Source: Nostoc sp. CHAB 5834
Lineage (GTDB): Bacteria > Cyanobacteriota > Cyanobacteriia > Cyanobacteriales > Nostocaceae
NCBI GenBank assembly: GCA_020829485.1
Contig: JAIVFU010000136.1
Location: 1 to 15,324, forward strand
Direction: 5' to 3'
DNA length: 15,324 nt
The first letter of the stretch is position 1, and each line of letters opens with the position of its first letter. Shown here in pieces: positions 1-7,301 of the stretch. The position numbers and the translations under genes are program-made. The notes below the pieces were generated by a model. The model saw only the letters and a program-made list of their open reading frames with translations. It did no database searches and was not told the origin of the DNA.

Positions 1-83
1 TGATTGGTGGTATTCAAGCTAGAGGGGAAAAAGGAAACTACAGTACACAACGTATTAAATTTAGCTCTAACAGTTCTGGTTAA
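1..83 (+). CDS. 3' end of an unrecognised gene (partial)
   Basis: An open frame enters from the left edge, with codons beginning at position 3, and ends at TAA 81-83. The visible 26 residues are polar and rich in Gly, Ser and Asn, ending in NSSG. The other two forward frames are closed by stops within the first 20 bases, so this is the only forward frame that can be coding. The tail is too short to assign a family. It is co-oriented with the secretion genes downstream but separated from them by about 280 bp, so it may belong to a different transcript. The frame being open over so short a stretch could be chance. Confidence 0.4.
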   Translation, partial: IGGIQARGEKGNYSTQRIKFSSNSSG

Positions 84-363
84 CTTTTCGTTACATAGTT
101 ATGATTTTTCCTGCCGACTTACTTAGTTAGTTGCACTAGAGTTTTTTTATTGTTCCTTTGCAAAATAATTGATTTTGACAGGAAATCAGATTTGTTCCTA
201 GTAATTAAAGTGTGTCTTTTTGGCAAAGGACAGTTGGGAGCATTCAGTTTTGGCAGATAGACTTTTTTAGACAACCCATATATTTGGTTTATGGTACGAA
301 ATAATTATTTTTCTTCCAAAAGTGGATGCTCCAGGACAGTTAAGCAGTTTCCTAGTCTTTGTT
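84..363. other. Non-coding leader region upstream of the pilin gene
   Basis: About 280 bases of AT-rich DNA with no convincing gene. It holds the promoter candidate listed separately and AT-rich runs such as the T-rich stretch near 264-268. No tRNA-like cloverleaf or strong hairpin was seen. If the pilin gene starts at the GTG at 322 rather than the ATG at 364, the last 42 bases are coding. Confidence 0.5.
175..204 (+). promoter_or_regulatory. Candidate sigma70-type promoter
   Basis: A perfect -35 hexamer TTGACA lies at 175-180. After an 18-base spacer, the hexamer TAGTAA (199-204) is only a weak match to TATAAT. The site sits 118-160 bases upstream of the possible pilin starts and could drive the secretion operon. 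Only the -35 element is good, so this is a low-confidence call. Confidence 0.25.
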
Positions 364-852
364 ATGCAGATAAAACACTTACCTTTGACTTTGGCTCGGC
401 TCAAAGCATCTATATCAGCAGATGAACGTGCTGATAGTAGAGCGACAAAAAATAAAGGTTCAAAAAGCTTATTGGAGATATTTTTTAAGGTACGTTGGCA
501 GCTTGTTTCAGTCGCTACAACGCTTTTAATTGGTTTACAATCGAGGGCAGCTAGAGCAGATTCCATATTTTCTAATGCACAAAAAGCAATGGAATGTATA
601 ATTACTAGTGCCTCAGCAGGTGGAGCGATTACTAATGCAGTCTTAACTAGTCTGCCAATGATTTTATTTACCGCCTTGACAATAGTTTTATTCGGTTATT
701 TCTGCTTCTCTATTTATCAAGGGGTTGCGGCGTATGGACGTGGTGAAGAAGTTAGTAATGTCATTCAGCAGCCAATTTTTACCTTCATATCTGTGATATT
801 GATTGTAGTATTCCAATCACTGCTTTTTGGCAATAACACAGCTTGTAACTAA
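364..852 (+). CDS. VirB2-like conjugative pilin precursor
   Basis: Small hydrophobic protein that looks like the major pilin subunit of a type IV secretion system. From the ATG at 364 it has 162 residues. A long basic leader is followed by a hydrophobic stretch (about 46-58) and a signal-peptidase-like site ARA-D, with predicted cleavage after Ala65. The mature product of about 97 residues has two membrane helices (about 93-117 and 138-155) around a short polar loop with one Arg, the classic VirB2/TrbC pilin layout. A GTG at 322 in the same frame gives 176 residues, and a TTG at 472 would give a conventional 29-residue signal peptide. None of the three has a good Shine-Dalgarno, so the start is uncertain. 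F-pilin also has an unusually long leader. Its place just before virB4 supports the call, which rests on topology and context rather than residue-level recognition. Confidence 0.6.
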   Translation: MQIKHLPLTLARLKASISADERADSRATKNKGSKSLLEIFFKVRWQLVSVATTLLIGLQSRAARADSIFSNAQKAMECIITSASAGGAITNAVLTSLPMILFTALTIVLFGYFCFSIYQGVAAYGRGEEVSNVIQQPIFTFISVILIVVFQSLLFGNNTACN

Positions 853-937
853 TGACCGAAGAATTCAGGAATCAGAATAATTTACGTTAAGTAAATTTAA
901 AGAATCAAAATCAATTCGTGACAGATAACCTCAATCT

Positions 938-1024
938 GGTTCAGATAAGCTTTTTTCCTCCCTCTCTTTGCCTTCCTCGTCCTGTCTGCTTCAACAAATT
1001 AATTTCCCTTTACTTAACTGAACC
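938..1024. repeat. Inverted repeat, possible stem or small element ends
   Basis: GGTTCAGATAAG (938-949) and CTTAACTGAACC (1013-1024) are reverse complements at 11 of 12 positions, enclosing 63 bases rich in C and T. A second exact 10-base pair, GTTAAGTAAA (886-895) and TTTACTTAAC (1009-1018), overlaps the right arm, so the two pairings would compete. This could be an RNA structure between pilin and virB4, or the ends of a short inserted element. Confidence 0.35.
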
Positions 1025-1173
1025 GTATTGGTAATGTCTTATGGAATTTAGCTATGATTTCATAGCTAAATCAGTATCCATACTGACTCCTAAACAGCAT
1101 TTAACGGCAGTTGCTACAAATCAAAAAATTACGAGGATGCACTGCCTTATTGATGCTGATAATACCTGTACTT

Positions 1174-1201
1174 ATTCTGAATTCTGGCTTCTGATTTCTG
1201 A
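1174..1201. repeat. Tandem heptamer repeat (STRR type), four units
   Basis: Four contiguous heptamers of consensus NTTCTGR: ATTCTGA, ATTCTGG, CTTCTGA, TTTCTGA. Short tandemly repeated heptamers are typical of intergenic DNA in heterocystous cyanobacteria. A related run in inverted orientation occurs at 861-878, whose reverse complement begins ATTCTGATTCCTGA. Confidence 0.6.
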
Positions 1202-1225
1202 TTTAATGGCAATTTATAAAAGCTC

Positions 1226-4200
1226 ATGAAACAAGAGATAATCAAAGTCAATCAGAGCTTAGGTGAAAGCCCCAAGTTTGGCCCGTTTACAGGTAGACAG
1301 TTCGTAATTTTCGCCGGAGTATTCTGCGTAGTTTTTGGACTGGTCTGCTTAATTCTCGGATTAGATATATTTTGGGGTTTAGGCTTGGCATTTTGGGCTA
1401 GCTTATCAGTAGCTTTCCTCTCAGGAGATAAGCCTTATCTGTACTGGTCAAAGATTTATCCTATTCTCCCCAAATGGACAAGAGGATATGCTAATTACAC
1501 CTCACCACAGCATAAGAAAAAAGTCGGTAATAGAAAAGTCAAGCTAACTCGTTCATCTAAACCTAAAACCCTTAATCCCTTTGAAGATTGGTTAGATTTG
1601 ACTACTATAGTCAGACTCAAAAAAGATTCTTATGTCGTTGGAGCTTATCTACTAAGTAAAAAGAACCTGACGGAAAGTAGTAACACTCTGCAATTAATAT
1701 TTGGTTTTGCTTGTACTGGAATTCATCCTTTATTCCATTCAGAACAAGAAATAGAAGCGGTGGCTCAAGCCTTTGAAAACGGCTGTAAAGAAATTCCCCA
1801 AGGCGAAAAAATCACTTGTCGCTGGAGTTCATTCTGCGATGATAGTGATAGTACAGATTATTTAATACAACGTTTGAATAACCCAACTTCTCTAGAAAGT
1901 GAGTTTTTAGACTGGGGGAGGTTAGCAAGAACTCAAAAACTGACAAAGGAGAAAGCTCGTAAAGATATCAAATTAAATATTTATTGGTCATTTACAGTCA
2001 CCTCAGAATCGCTAGATACTTCAGACCCAGTAGATAAGTTTTTGGCAAAACTGACTAACTTCCTCCAAAGAAGATTCACAGATTCAGGAGTTAGTCAAAT
2101 AACCAAAAAGCGATTTACACAGATTTTAACAAAAGCCTTAGAAGCCTCATTGAGATACCAACAAATTCTTTCAGAAATGGGCTTAAATCCTCAACCTAAA
2201 ACCGATAAAGACCTATGGAGAGAGCTTTGTAAAAACATTGGAGCAAAAGAAGTAATCATTCCGCATACTCTAATATTTGATGAAGAGGGATTAAGAGAAG
2301 AAATTGATGAAAAGGCTGCATTGGATAAACCATTGGAAATCATCAGTCAACCGCATCTCACCTCAATCATTCTCAATAATGGTGTACCTTTCGCCGATAA
2401 ACGATGGATTTGCTTACCAAACGGTGATGAGAAGAAGTATGTCGGAGTAATGGTACTAACCCGGAAACCAGAAATCTTTGCCTCCACTAAACATCAAATT
2501 CGTTTCCTGTGGGATTTATTCTCACGCAACAACATTTTTGATGTAGAAATCATCACAGAATTCTCCCCGGCTGACCGAGGGATAAACCGTGCAGCCCAGC
2601 AGATGATTACCAAACGTTCTAGGGCATTAGATTTGAATGTGCAGCAGAAAAAATCAATAGATGTCTCTGCCCAAATCAATGTGGAACGCTCAGTGGAAGC
2701 ACAAAGGCAACTATATACAGGAGATGTACCACTAAATTTAAGCTTGGTAGTGCTGGTTTACCGAGATACAGCAGAGCAAGTAGACGATGCCTGTAGGTTG
2801 ATAGCTGGCTATATTAACCAACCCACAGAACTAACCCGTGAATATGAATATGCTTGGTTAATCTGGCTGCAAACATTGCTCATCAGGCAAGAACCGATTT
2901 TGATGCGTCCATATAATCGGCGGCAAACTTTCTTTGCAAGTGAAGTTTTGGGATTAACTAATATAGTGCAGAATAGTCCCGCAGATCATCAAGGGTTTGA
3001 GTTAATCGCAGATGAGAGTGATTCACCCGTCAAAATTGACCTATCAAAAACCAAGAATATTTTAGTTCTCGGTACAACCGGCTCAGGTAAATCAGTTTTG
3101 GTAGCTTCCATCATCGCCGAGTGTCAAGCTCAGGACATGAGCATTTTAATGATTGACCTGCCCAATGATGACGGTACAGGGACTTTTGGGGATTACACAC
3201 CCTATCACAACGGTTTTTACTTTGATATTTCTAAAGAGTCTAACAATTTGGTGCAGCCGTTAGACTTATCAAAAATCCCAGAAGAGCAAAGGGAGGAACG
3301 AGCTAAAGCCCACAGAAACGATGTCAACTTGATTGTTCTTCAGTTAGTCTTGGGTTCGCAATCATTTGATGGTTTCTTGTCCCAGACAATCGAATCCCTC
3401 ATCCCACTAGGGACAAAAGCCTTTTACGATGACCCCGACATTAAACGACGCTTTGCTCTTGCCAAGAAAGGAGGATTAGGTTCTGCGGCTTGGGAGAATA
3501 CCCCAACCCTTACAGACATGGAGTATTTCTTTTCTACAGACCACATAAACTTGGGTTATGAAGATGAAAACGTAGATAGAGCGTTGAACTATATCCGCCT
3601 ACGCTTTCAATATTGGAGAAATAGTACCATTGGCAATGCTATCTGCCGTCCTTCCACGTTTGATACTGATGCCAAGCTGATTACCTTTGCCCTCACCAAC
3701 CTGCAATCAAGTAAAGACGCTGAAGTTTTCGGGATGTCTGCTTATATTGCCGCTTCCAGGCAATCCCTATCAGCACCCAATAGCGTTTTCTTCATGGATG
3801 AATCCAGTGTATTGTTGCGGTTTGCTGCTTTATCGCGGTTAGTGGGTCGTAAATGCGCGACTGCTCGAAAATCCGGCTGTCGGGTCATACTTGCAGGTCA
3901 AGATATTTTGTCGATCGCTAACTCAGAAGCTGGTGAACAAATTTTACAAAATATGCCCTGTCGGTTAATAGGGCGGATAGTACCAGGGGCTGCAAAAAGT
4001 TTTTCAGAATTTTTAGGCATACCAAAGCAAATTATTGATAAAAATGAAAGTTTTCGTCCCAATATCAAACAGCTATATACGTTGTGGCTATTGGATTACA
4101 ACAACAAATATATACGCTGTCGTTACTATCCTTCCTACCCAATGTTGGCGTTAGTTGCTAATAGCAGAGAAGAACAAGCGGCACGCGACAGATTTAAAGC

Positions 4201-4282
4201 AATGTACTCAGATAAATTTCAGTGGGTGTCTGAATTTGCCAAATACTATGTTGGTTGCATTAAGCAGGGTAAGCCTTTATGA
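1226..4282 (+). CDS. virB4: VirB4-family secretion ATPase with VirB3-like N-terminus
   Basis: The conjugation ATPase that powers pilus assembly and substrate transfer at the inner membrane. At 1018 residues it is longer than a typical VirB4 (about 800). Residues 1-20 are soluble. Two adjacent hydrophobic helices follow (about 25-45 and 47-66), then a Lys-rich linker (95-110); this N-terminal hairpin resembles VirB3. The VirB4 N-domain spans about 115-590. Walker A GTTGSGKS is at 616-623 (Lys622). Walker B is VFFMDE, with Asp858 and Glu859. A downstream LAGQD motif (Gln892) fits the glutamine motif of the VirB4/HerA ATPase fold. No separate virB3 is seen, which supports a fusion. The ATG has no clear Shine-Dalgarno, and its stop overlaps the next start as ATGA. 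The ATPase call is firm; the VirB3 origin of the N-terminus is inference from topology and gene order. Confidence 0.93.
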   Translation: MKQEIIKVNQSLGESPKFGPFTGRQFVIFAGVFCVVFGLVCLILGLDIFWGLGLAFWASLSVAFLSGDKPYLYWSKIYPILPKWTRGYANYTSPQHKKKVGNRKVKLTRSSKPKTLNPFEDWLDLTTIVRLKKDSYVVGAYLLSKKNLTESSNTLQLIFGFACTGIHPLFHSEQEIEAVAQAFENGCKEIPQGEKITCRWSSFCDDSDSTDYLIQRLNNPTSLESEFLDWGRLARTQKLTKEKARKDIKLNIYWSFTVTSESLDTSDPVDKFLAKLTNFLQRRFTDSGVSQITKKRFTQILTKALEASLRYQQILSEMGLNPQPKTDKDLWRELCKNIGAKEVIIPHTLIFDEEGLREEIDEKAALDKPLEIISQPHLTSIILNNGVPFADKRWICLPNGDEKKYVGVMVLTRKPEIFASTKHQIRFLWDLFSRNNIFDVEIITEFSPADRGINRAAQQMITKRSRALDLNVQQKKSIDVSAQINVERSVEAQRQLYTGDVPLNLSLVVLVYRDTAEQVDDACRLIAGYINQPTELTREYEYAWLIWLQTLLIRQEPILMRPYNRRQTFFASEVLGLTNIVQNSPADHQGFELIADESDSPVKIDLSKTKNILVLGTTGSGKSVLVASIIAECQAQDMSILMIDLPNDDGTGTFGDYTPYHNGFYFDISKESNNLVQPLDLSKIPEEQREERAKAHRNDVNLIVLQLVLGSQSFDGFLSQTIESLIPLGTKAFYDDPDIKRRFALAKKGGLGSAAWENTPTLTDMEYFFSTDHINLGYEDENVDRALNYIRLRFQYWRNSTIGNAICRPSTFDTDAKLITFALTNLQSSKDAEVFGMSAYIAASRQSLSAPNSVFFMDESSVLLRFAALSRLVGRKCATARKSGCRVILAGQDILSIANSEAGEQILQNMPCRLIGRIVPGAAKSFSEFLGIPKQIIDKNESFRPNIKQLYTLWLLDYNNKYIRCRYYPSYPMLALVANSREEQAARDRFKAMYSDKFQWVSEFAKYYVGCIKQGKPL

Positions 4283-4836
4283 AAAAGTTAGAAATTGCTA
4301 CGGGATTTGCACAATATAAAGTCTTGTTGGCTATTTTAGGAGTTTTATCTTCATGGGCATCATTTGAAGTGTGGAAGTGGCATCAGCAACAGCATGATAA
4401 GTATATTGCCCAGAAACAGCAAGCTTGTCAAGAAATGATTGAAAATGCCAGCAATGATGTACAAAATAATCGATTTCTAAAAGCTGCTTACTATTCATCT
4501 TTAATGCAGCAACCATTTAAAATAAAGCTAAAACAGCCAGGAATAAATACAGATTTTATATCTGAAAAAGACTATATTTTAATGTACTCACAGCCAGCAT
4601 CTTTAATACCTGAACATCCACGGTATGAGGGGAGTTTGTTTGAAAGGTTATCTAAGAGAACTGATAAACAACCTCCAGCACCACTAATAGTAACTGGCAA
4701 GAAAATTTTAGGAAATAAAGCAGAGGTGATATCTGCTTGCGCTCCCAAATCTTTTACAGTCTCTTTGGATAATTTATATGAAATCACTCAACCAGTTGAC
4801 ATTAGCCCCTATCTACCGCCGTTTAGCAGTTTTTAG
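4279..4836 (+). CDS. Unrecognised one-TM protein of the transfer operon
   Basis: I do not recognise a family. The 185-residue product has a short basic N-terminus (MKK), one hydrophobic segment (about 14-30), then a Gln/Lys-rich stretch with helical character (33-75) and a mostly soluble C-terminal part ending in a Pro-rich tail. With no clean cleavage site it is probably an inner-membrane-anchored protein with its bulk in the periplasm, though a signal anchor is hard to tell from an uncleaved signal peptide. Its start overlaps the virB4 stop (ATGA), and its 3' end overlaps the next gene by 59 bases, so it is almost certainly co-translated with the secretion genes. By position it matches the small gene after virB4 in the cyanobacterial MPF type C cluster as I remember it. 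It could be a structural accessory of the inner-membrane complex. Confidence 0.75.
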   Translation: MKKLEIATGFAQYKVLLAILGVLSSWASFEVWKWHQQQHDKYIAQKQQACQEMIENASNDVQNNRFLKAAYYSSLMQQPFKIKLKQPGINTDFISEKDYILMYSQPASLIPEHPRYEGSLFERLSKRTDKQPPAPLIVTGKKILGNKAEVISACAPKSFTVSLDNLYEITQPVDISPYLPPFSSF

Positions 4837-5542
4837 TAGTTTAGTAATTGTATTCATTTTTTGCTCAGTTTTACCGGCCACAGCCAAATCTTCATTCCTA
4901 GAACAATTTCAGCAAGTCATGACAAGCTTGCAGTCATACATTAAGCTGTATAGCCAAGAATTTAGCCAGCTATCGAAAGACTTGAACAAAGATAAAGACC
5001 TAGATATAGCCATCACTTCTACAAATGGAGTTATGGGTATACCTGACCCATTAAAAGCAGGTAAAAATATCAAGGTGATTATTCAACAGCAAGATACTGA
5101 TTTAGTTGAAACTGATTCTCAAACCCAAGGTGAAAATGCTCAGAGACAATGGCATCAAGCTTATACTTATGGGCTATCTGGATCTGTTTTAGGTAGAGAA
5201 GGACAAAAAACTCAAGCGCAAGAAGCAGAAATCTCTAATTATGCTGTAGAAAATTCATCTAATACTGCTGATGAAGTACAAAATGATGTCATCACTCAAG
5301 ACATCTTGAAAAAGATGGCAGTGCAGAATCTACAAACAACAGTTATTACTAAATCAATTCACAGTGAAGCACAAAAACAAACTAGAGCTTTATCAGCAGC
5401 CAATATCAATTTGAGTGACATTTCCGGTAGGTTGGATGAGCAAGCAAGAAAAGAGCAAGCTAATAATAATTCTAGTGCCAAGCAAATTATAGGTAGTGCC
5501 GCTTTCGCTGATGCTTTTTGGGAACAAAGCAATGCTAAATAA
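4778..5542 (+). CDS. VirB5/TrbJ-like exported protein
   Basis: A 254-residue secreted protein. A basic n-region with the Arg pair RR (14-15) precedes a strong hydrophobic core (about 17-34) and a cleavage site ATA-K after Ala36. The mature part is polar, rich in Gln, Asn, Asp and Lys, and mostly helical by composition, starting with a run beginning SSFLEQFQQ that suggests an amphipathic helix and ending with a long Gln/Ala/Lys-rich helical region. Size, export signal, helical character and position immediately before the VirB6-like gene fit VirB5/TrbJ, the minor pilus subunits. There is no single diagnostic motif, so the family call rests mainly on context. The start at 4778 gives a long 59-base overlap with the preceding gene; a TTG at 4796 is an in-frame alternative that still keeps the signal peptide. 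Confidence 0.6.
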   Translation: MKSLNQLTLAPIYRRLAVFSSLVIVFIFCSVLPATAKSSFLEQFQQVMTSLQSYIKLYSQEFSQLSKDLNKDKDLDIAITSTNGVMGIPDPLKAGKNIKVIIQQQDTDLVETDSQTQGENAQRQWHQAYTYGLSGSVLGREGQKTQAQEAEISNYAVENSSNTADEVQNDVITQDILKKMAVQNLQTTVITKSIHSEAQKQTRALSAANINLSDISGRLDEQARKEQANNNSSAKQIIGSAAFADAFWEQSNAK

Positions 5543-6584
5543 TTTAACTAACTTCTGGTATTTACTAGCAGTTACTGGAGATACAAACGCGGAAGATATA
5601 GTAGATGGTGCGATTAACGGCTCTCGCATGGTTGTATCTTCATTTAACCAAGACTGGCAAGATTTAGCTAACGGGAATAGTGAAGTTTTTAAAGCAGTGG
5701 TAGCTGTTTCTGCTTTATGTGGAGTGGTTTTTGTTTCCTTCTGGTCTATCAGTTGGTATTCTAGGTTAATTCAGGAAGGATTTAGTCATGAAATTTTGAA
5801 TGAGATGGTCTATCCATTATTAGTCTGTTTAATGTTGACAGTTAATAATGGACAGTTACTTGCTACCACGTCTCTGATGTTTCGTAATGTAGCGGTTAAT
5901 TTGAATGACAAAGTATTAAGTATTACGCGAAATGGCATTACTTTGAGAGATGCTATTCGTACTGCCAATATGGATCAGGCTTTTGCTCTTTCAGTTCAAG
6001 CACAAATGCAAGAGTGTGAAAAAAAGCCTACAAATGGACAAGATAACCAAGGAAACATTATAAACCCAAGAGAAATATGTCAAAAAGAGAAAGCCGATGA
6101 AATTCAAAAGCAAGCTCAAGCCTATAAAAATAAATATGGTATATCCTCTTATTCAAATAGCTGGAATCCATTAGATATAGCTGGGCAAACTATTAATTCA
6201 ATGGTGCAAGCCATGTCATGGATTATATTCAGTGGCTTACAAGCAGCCTTTCAATATGTTGTGCAAGTAGCATTTTTATTAAATGCCTACATTGCACCTA
6301 TATTTTTAGTGATTTCACTTTTTCCTTTTGGAGCTAAACCAATCTATGCTTGGGTTGCAGGATGGTTAGCACTGACTTTGGTACTCATGTCATACTCAAT
6401 TGTTTGTGGAATGGCTGCTAGTGCAATAGTGAATGCTAGTAACAATAATCCCTTGTTCTTACAGCTAGTACAAGCAATTTTGTCTCCAATACTGGCGTTA
6501 GCAATGGGATCTGGTGGAGGAATGGCAGCTTTCTCATGTTTCTCTAGCAGTGGGAGGTTAATCTCAGGGAGGGTATTCAGATGA
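5532..6584 (+). CDS. VirB6/TrbL-like polytopic membrane protein
   Basis: Inner-membrane channel component of the secretion system. I chose the ATG at 5532 because GGGA at 5520-5523 sits 8 bases upstream and the overlap with the previous gene falls to 11 bases; a GTG at 5496 and an ATG at 5511 in the same frame lack such a site. The 350-residue product has an N-terminal soluble part, membrane segments at about 53-75 and 93-116, a soluble loop of about 100 residues (120-220) with two cysteines (162 and 183), then a dense hydrophobic block (227-267, 272-300, 308-326). A Gly-rich run GSGGG (326-330) and a basic tail follow. This layout and the place between the VirB5-like and VirB8-like genes fit VirB6/TrbL. 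The stop overlaps the next start as ATGA. Confidence 0.8.
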   Translation: MLNNLTNFWYLLAVTGDTNAEDIVDGAINGSRMVVSSFNQDWQDLANGNSEVFKAVVAVSALCGVVFVSFWSISWYSRLIQEGFSHEILNEMVYPLLVCLMLTVNNGQLLATTSLMFRNVAVNLNDKVLSITRNGITLRDAIRTANMDQAFALSVQAQMQECEKKPTNGQDNQGNIINPREICQKEKADEIQKQAQAYKNKYGISSYSNSWNPLDIAGQTINSMVQAMSWIIFSGLQAAFQYVVQVAFLLNAYIAPIFLVISLFPFGAKPIYAWVAGWLALTLVLMSYSIVCGMAASAIVNASNNNPLFLQLVQAILSPILALAMGSGGGMAAFSCFSSSGRLISGRVFR

Positions 6585-7297
6585 GATTACTGGATAAGAA
6601 AGAGATAAACTTTACTCCCTTAGTATCAATAGGGCAAGCTGTTATCTTACTCTTATTGTTACTGATAAATCTGACTAATTCCAGTAAACTAAATAAAATA
6701 TCTAACCAGAAACCTACCTTAGTAGAACTTCAAGACGGTACTTCCATTAGAGCAATTGCTGTAGGAGAAAAAGACCGTACTGACCAAGCGATTATGGACT
6801 TTGCAGGGCGGACAATGATGAATTTGATGAGTTGGAATGCCGTTCCCAAGTCGTCTGATAGTAACTTAGATCCAACCAAACTAAAACTTGACCCCGGTGT
6901 ACAAGTATCTGATAAAAAACTCACTACAAATACTTGGAGTGCAGGATTTGCATTATCAGAAGATTTTCGCGCTAGTTTTCTGCGAGAAATAGCTGCTTTA
7001 ACACCATCTGATGTGTTTAATGGTGATACTCAATCAGCTTTACTTGTACGCCATCTTTCACCTCCTCAGAAAATAGAAGAGGGTAAATGGCGATTAGAAA
7101 TGGTTGCCAACTTAGTAGTTTTTAAAGGTCAAGACCAATTAGGTAAAGCAATTTCTTTTAATAAAACTGTATTTGTGAGAGCGGTAGATACACCACCTTT
7201 ACCGAATAATCCTTCTGTACCACAGATAGAGGCTTATAGAGCTAGAAAAGCGGGAATGGAAATTTACCGCATCCAAGATTTAGATTTAGGAAAGTAG
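6581..7297 (+). CDS. VirB8-like inner-membrane assembly protein
   Basis: A 238-residue protein with a short cytoplasmic N-terminus, a single strongly hydrophobic helix (about 14-32, with a run of six leucines) and a periplasmic C-terminal domain. That domain begins with a beta strand containing VELQDGT (about 49-55), followed by a helix around the motif DRTDQAIMDFAGRTM. This fits the NTF2-like periplasmic domain of VirB8/TraE proteins, which nucleate the inner-membrane complex and contact VirB10 and VirB6. The mature domain lacks the cysteines common in other periplasmic members of this cluster. The start overlaps the preceding stop (ATGA), and virB10 begins only four bases after the stop, as expected from the VirB8-VirB10 partnership. 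The family call is based on topology, the N-terminal part of the domain and position. Confidence 0.72.
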   Translation: MRLLDKKEINFTPLVSIGQAVILLLLLLINLTNSSKLNKISNQKPTLVELQDGTSIRAIAVGEKDRTDQAIMDFAGRTMMNLMSWNAVPKSSDSNLDPTKLKLDPGVQVSDKKLTTNTWSAGFALSEDFRASFLREIAALTPSDVFNGDTQSALLVRHLSPPQKIEEGKWRLEMVANLVVFKGQDQLGKAISFNKTVFVRAVDTPPLPNNPSVPQIEAYRARKAGMEIYRIQDLDLGK

Positions 7298-7301
7298 CTT
7301 T

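Larger units (their letters stand above)
853..1225. other. Repeat-bearing non-coding gap between pilin and virB4
   Basis: About 370 bases that interrupt an otherwise tightly packed operon. It contains heptamer-type repeats at both ends (861-878 on the opposite strand, 1174-1201 on this strand), an inverted repeat at 938-949/1013-1024, another at 886-895/1009-1018, and a strongly pyrimidine-rich stretch between about 951 and 990. A 62-codon frame at 1041-1229 is judged non-genuine because its 3' part is made of the tandem heptamers. The gap could hold a processing site, a transcription attenuator or an inserted repeat element; the sequence does not decide. Confidence 0.45.

Noticed and set aside
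267..566. A 99-codon minus-strand frame opposite the pilin leader
   Set aside because: The plus strand encodes a coherent signal peptide and pilin here; the minus-strand product has no recognisable feature.
1041..1229. A 62-codon frame whose stop overlaps the virB4 start as ATGA
   Set aside because: No ribosome binding site, no recognisable domain, and codons near its 3' end are the tandem NTTCTGR heptamers, typical of non-coding DNA. The overlap with virB4 is suggestive but not enough.
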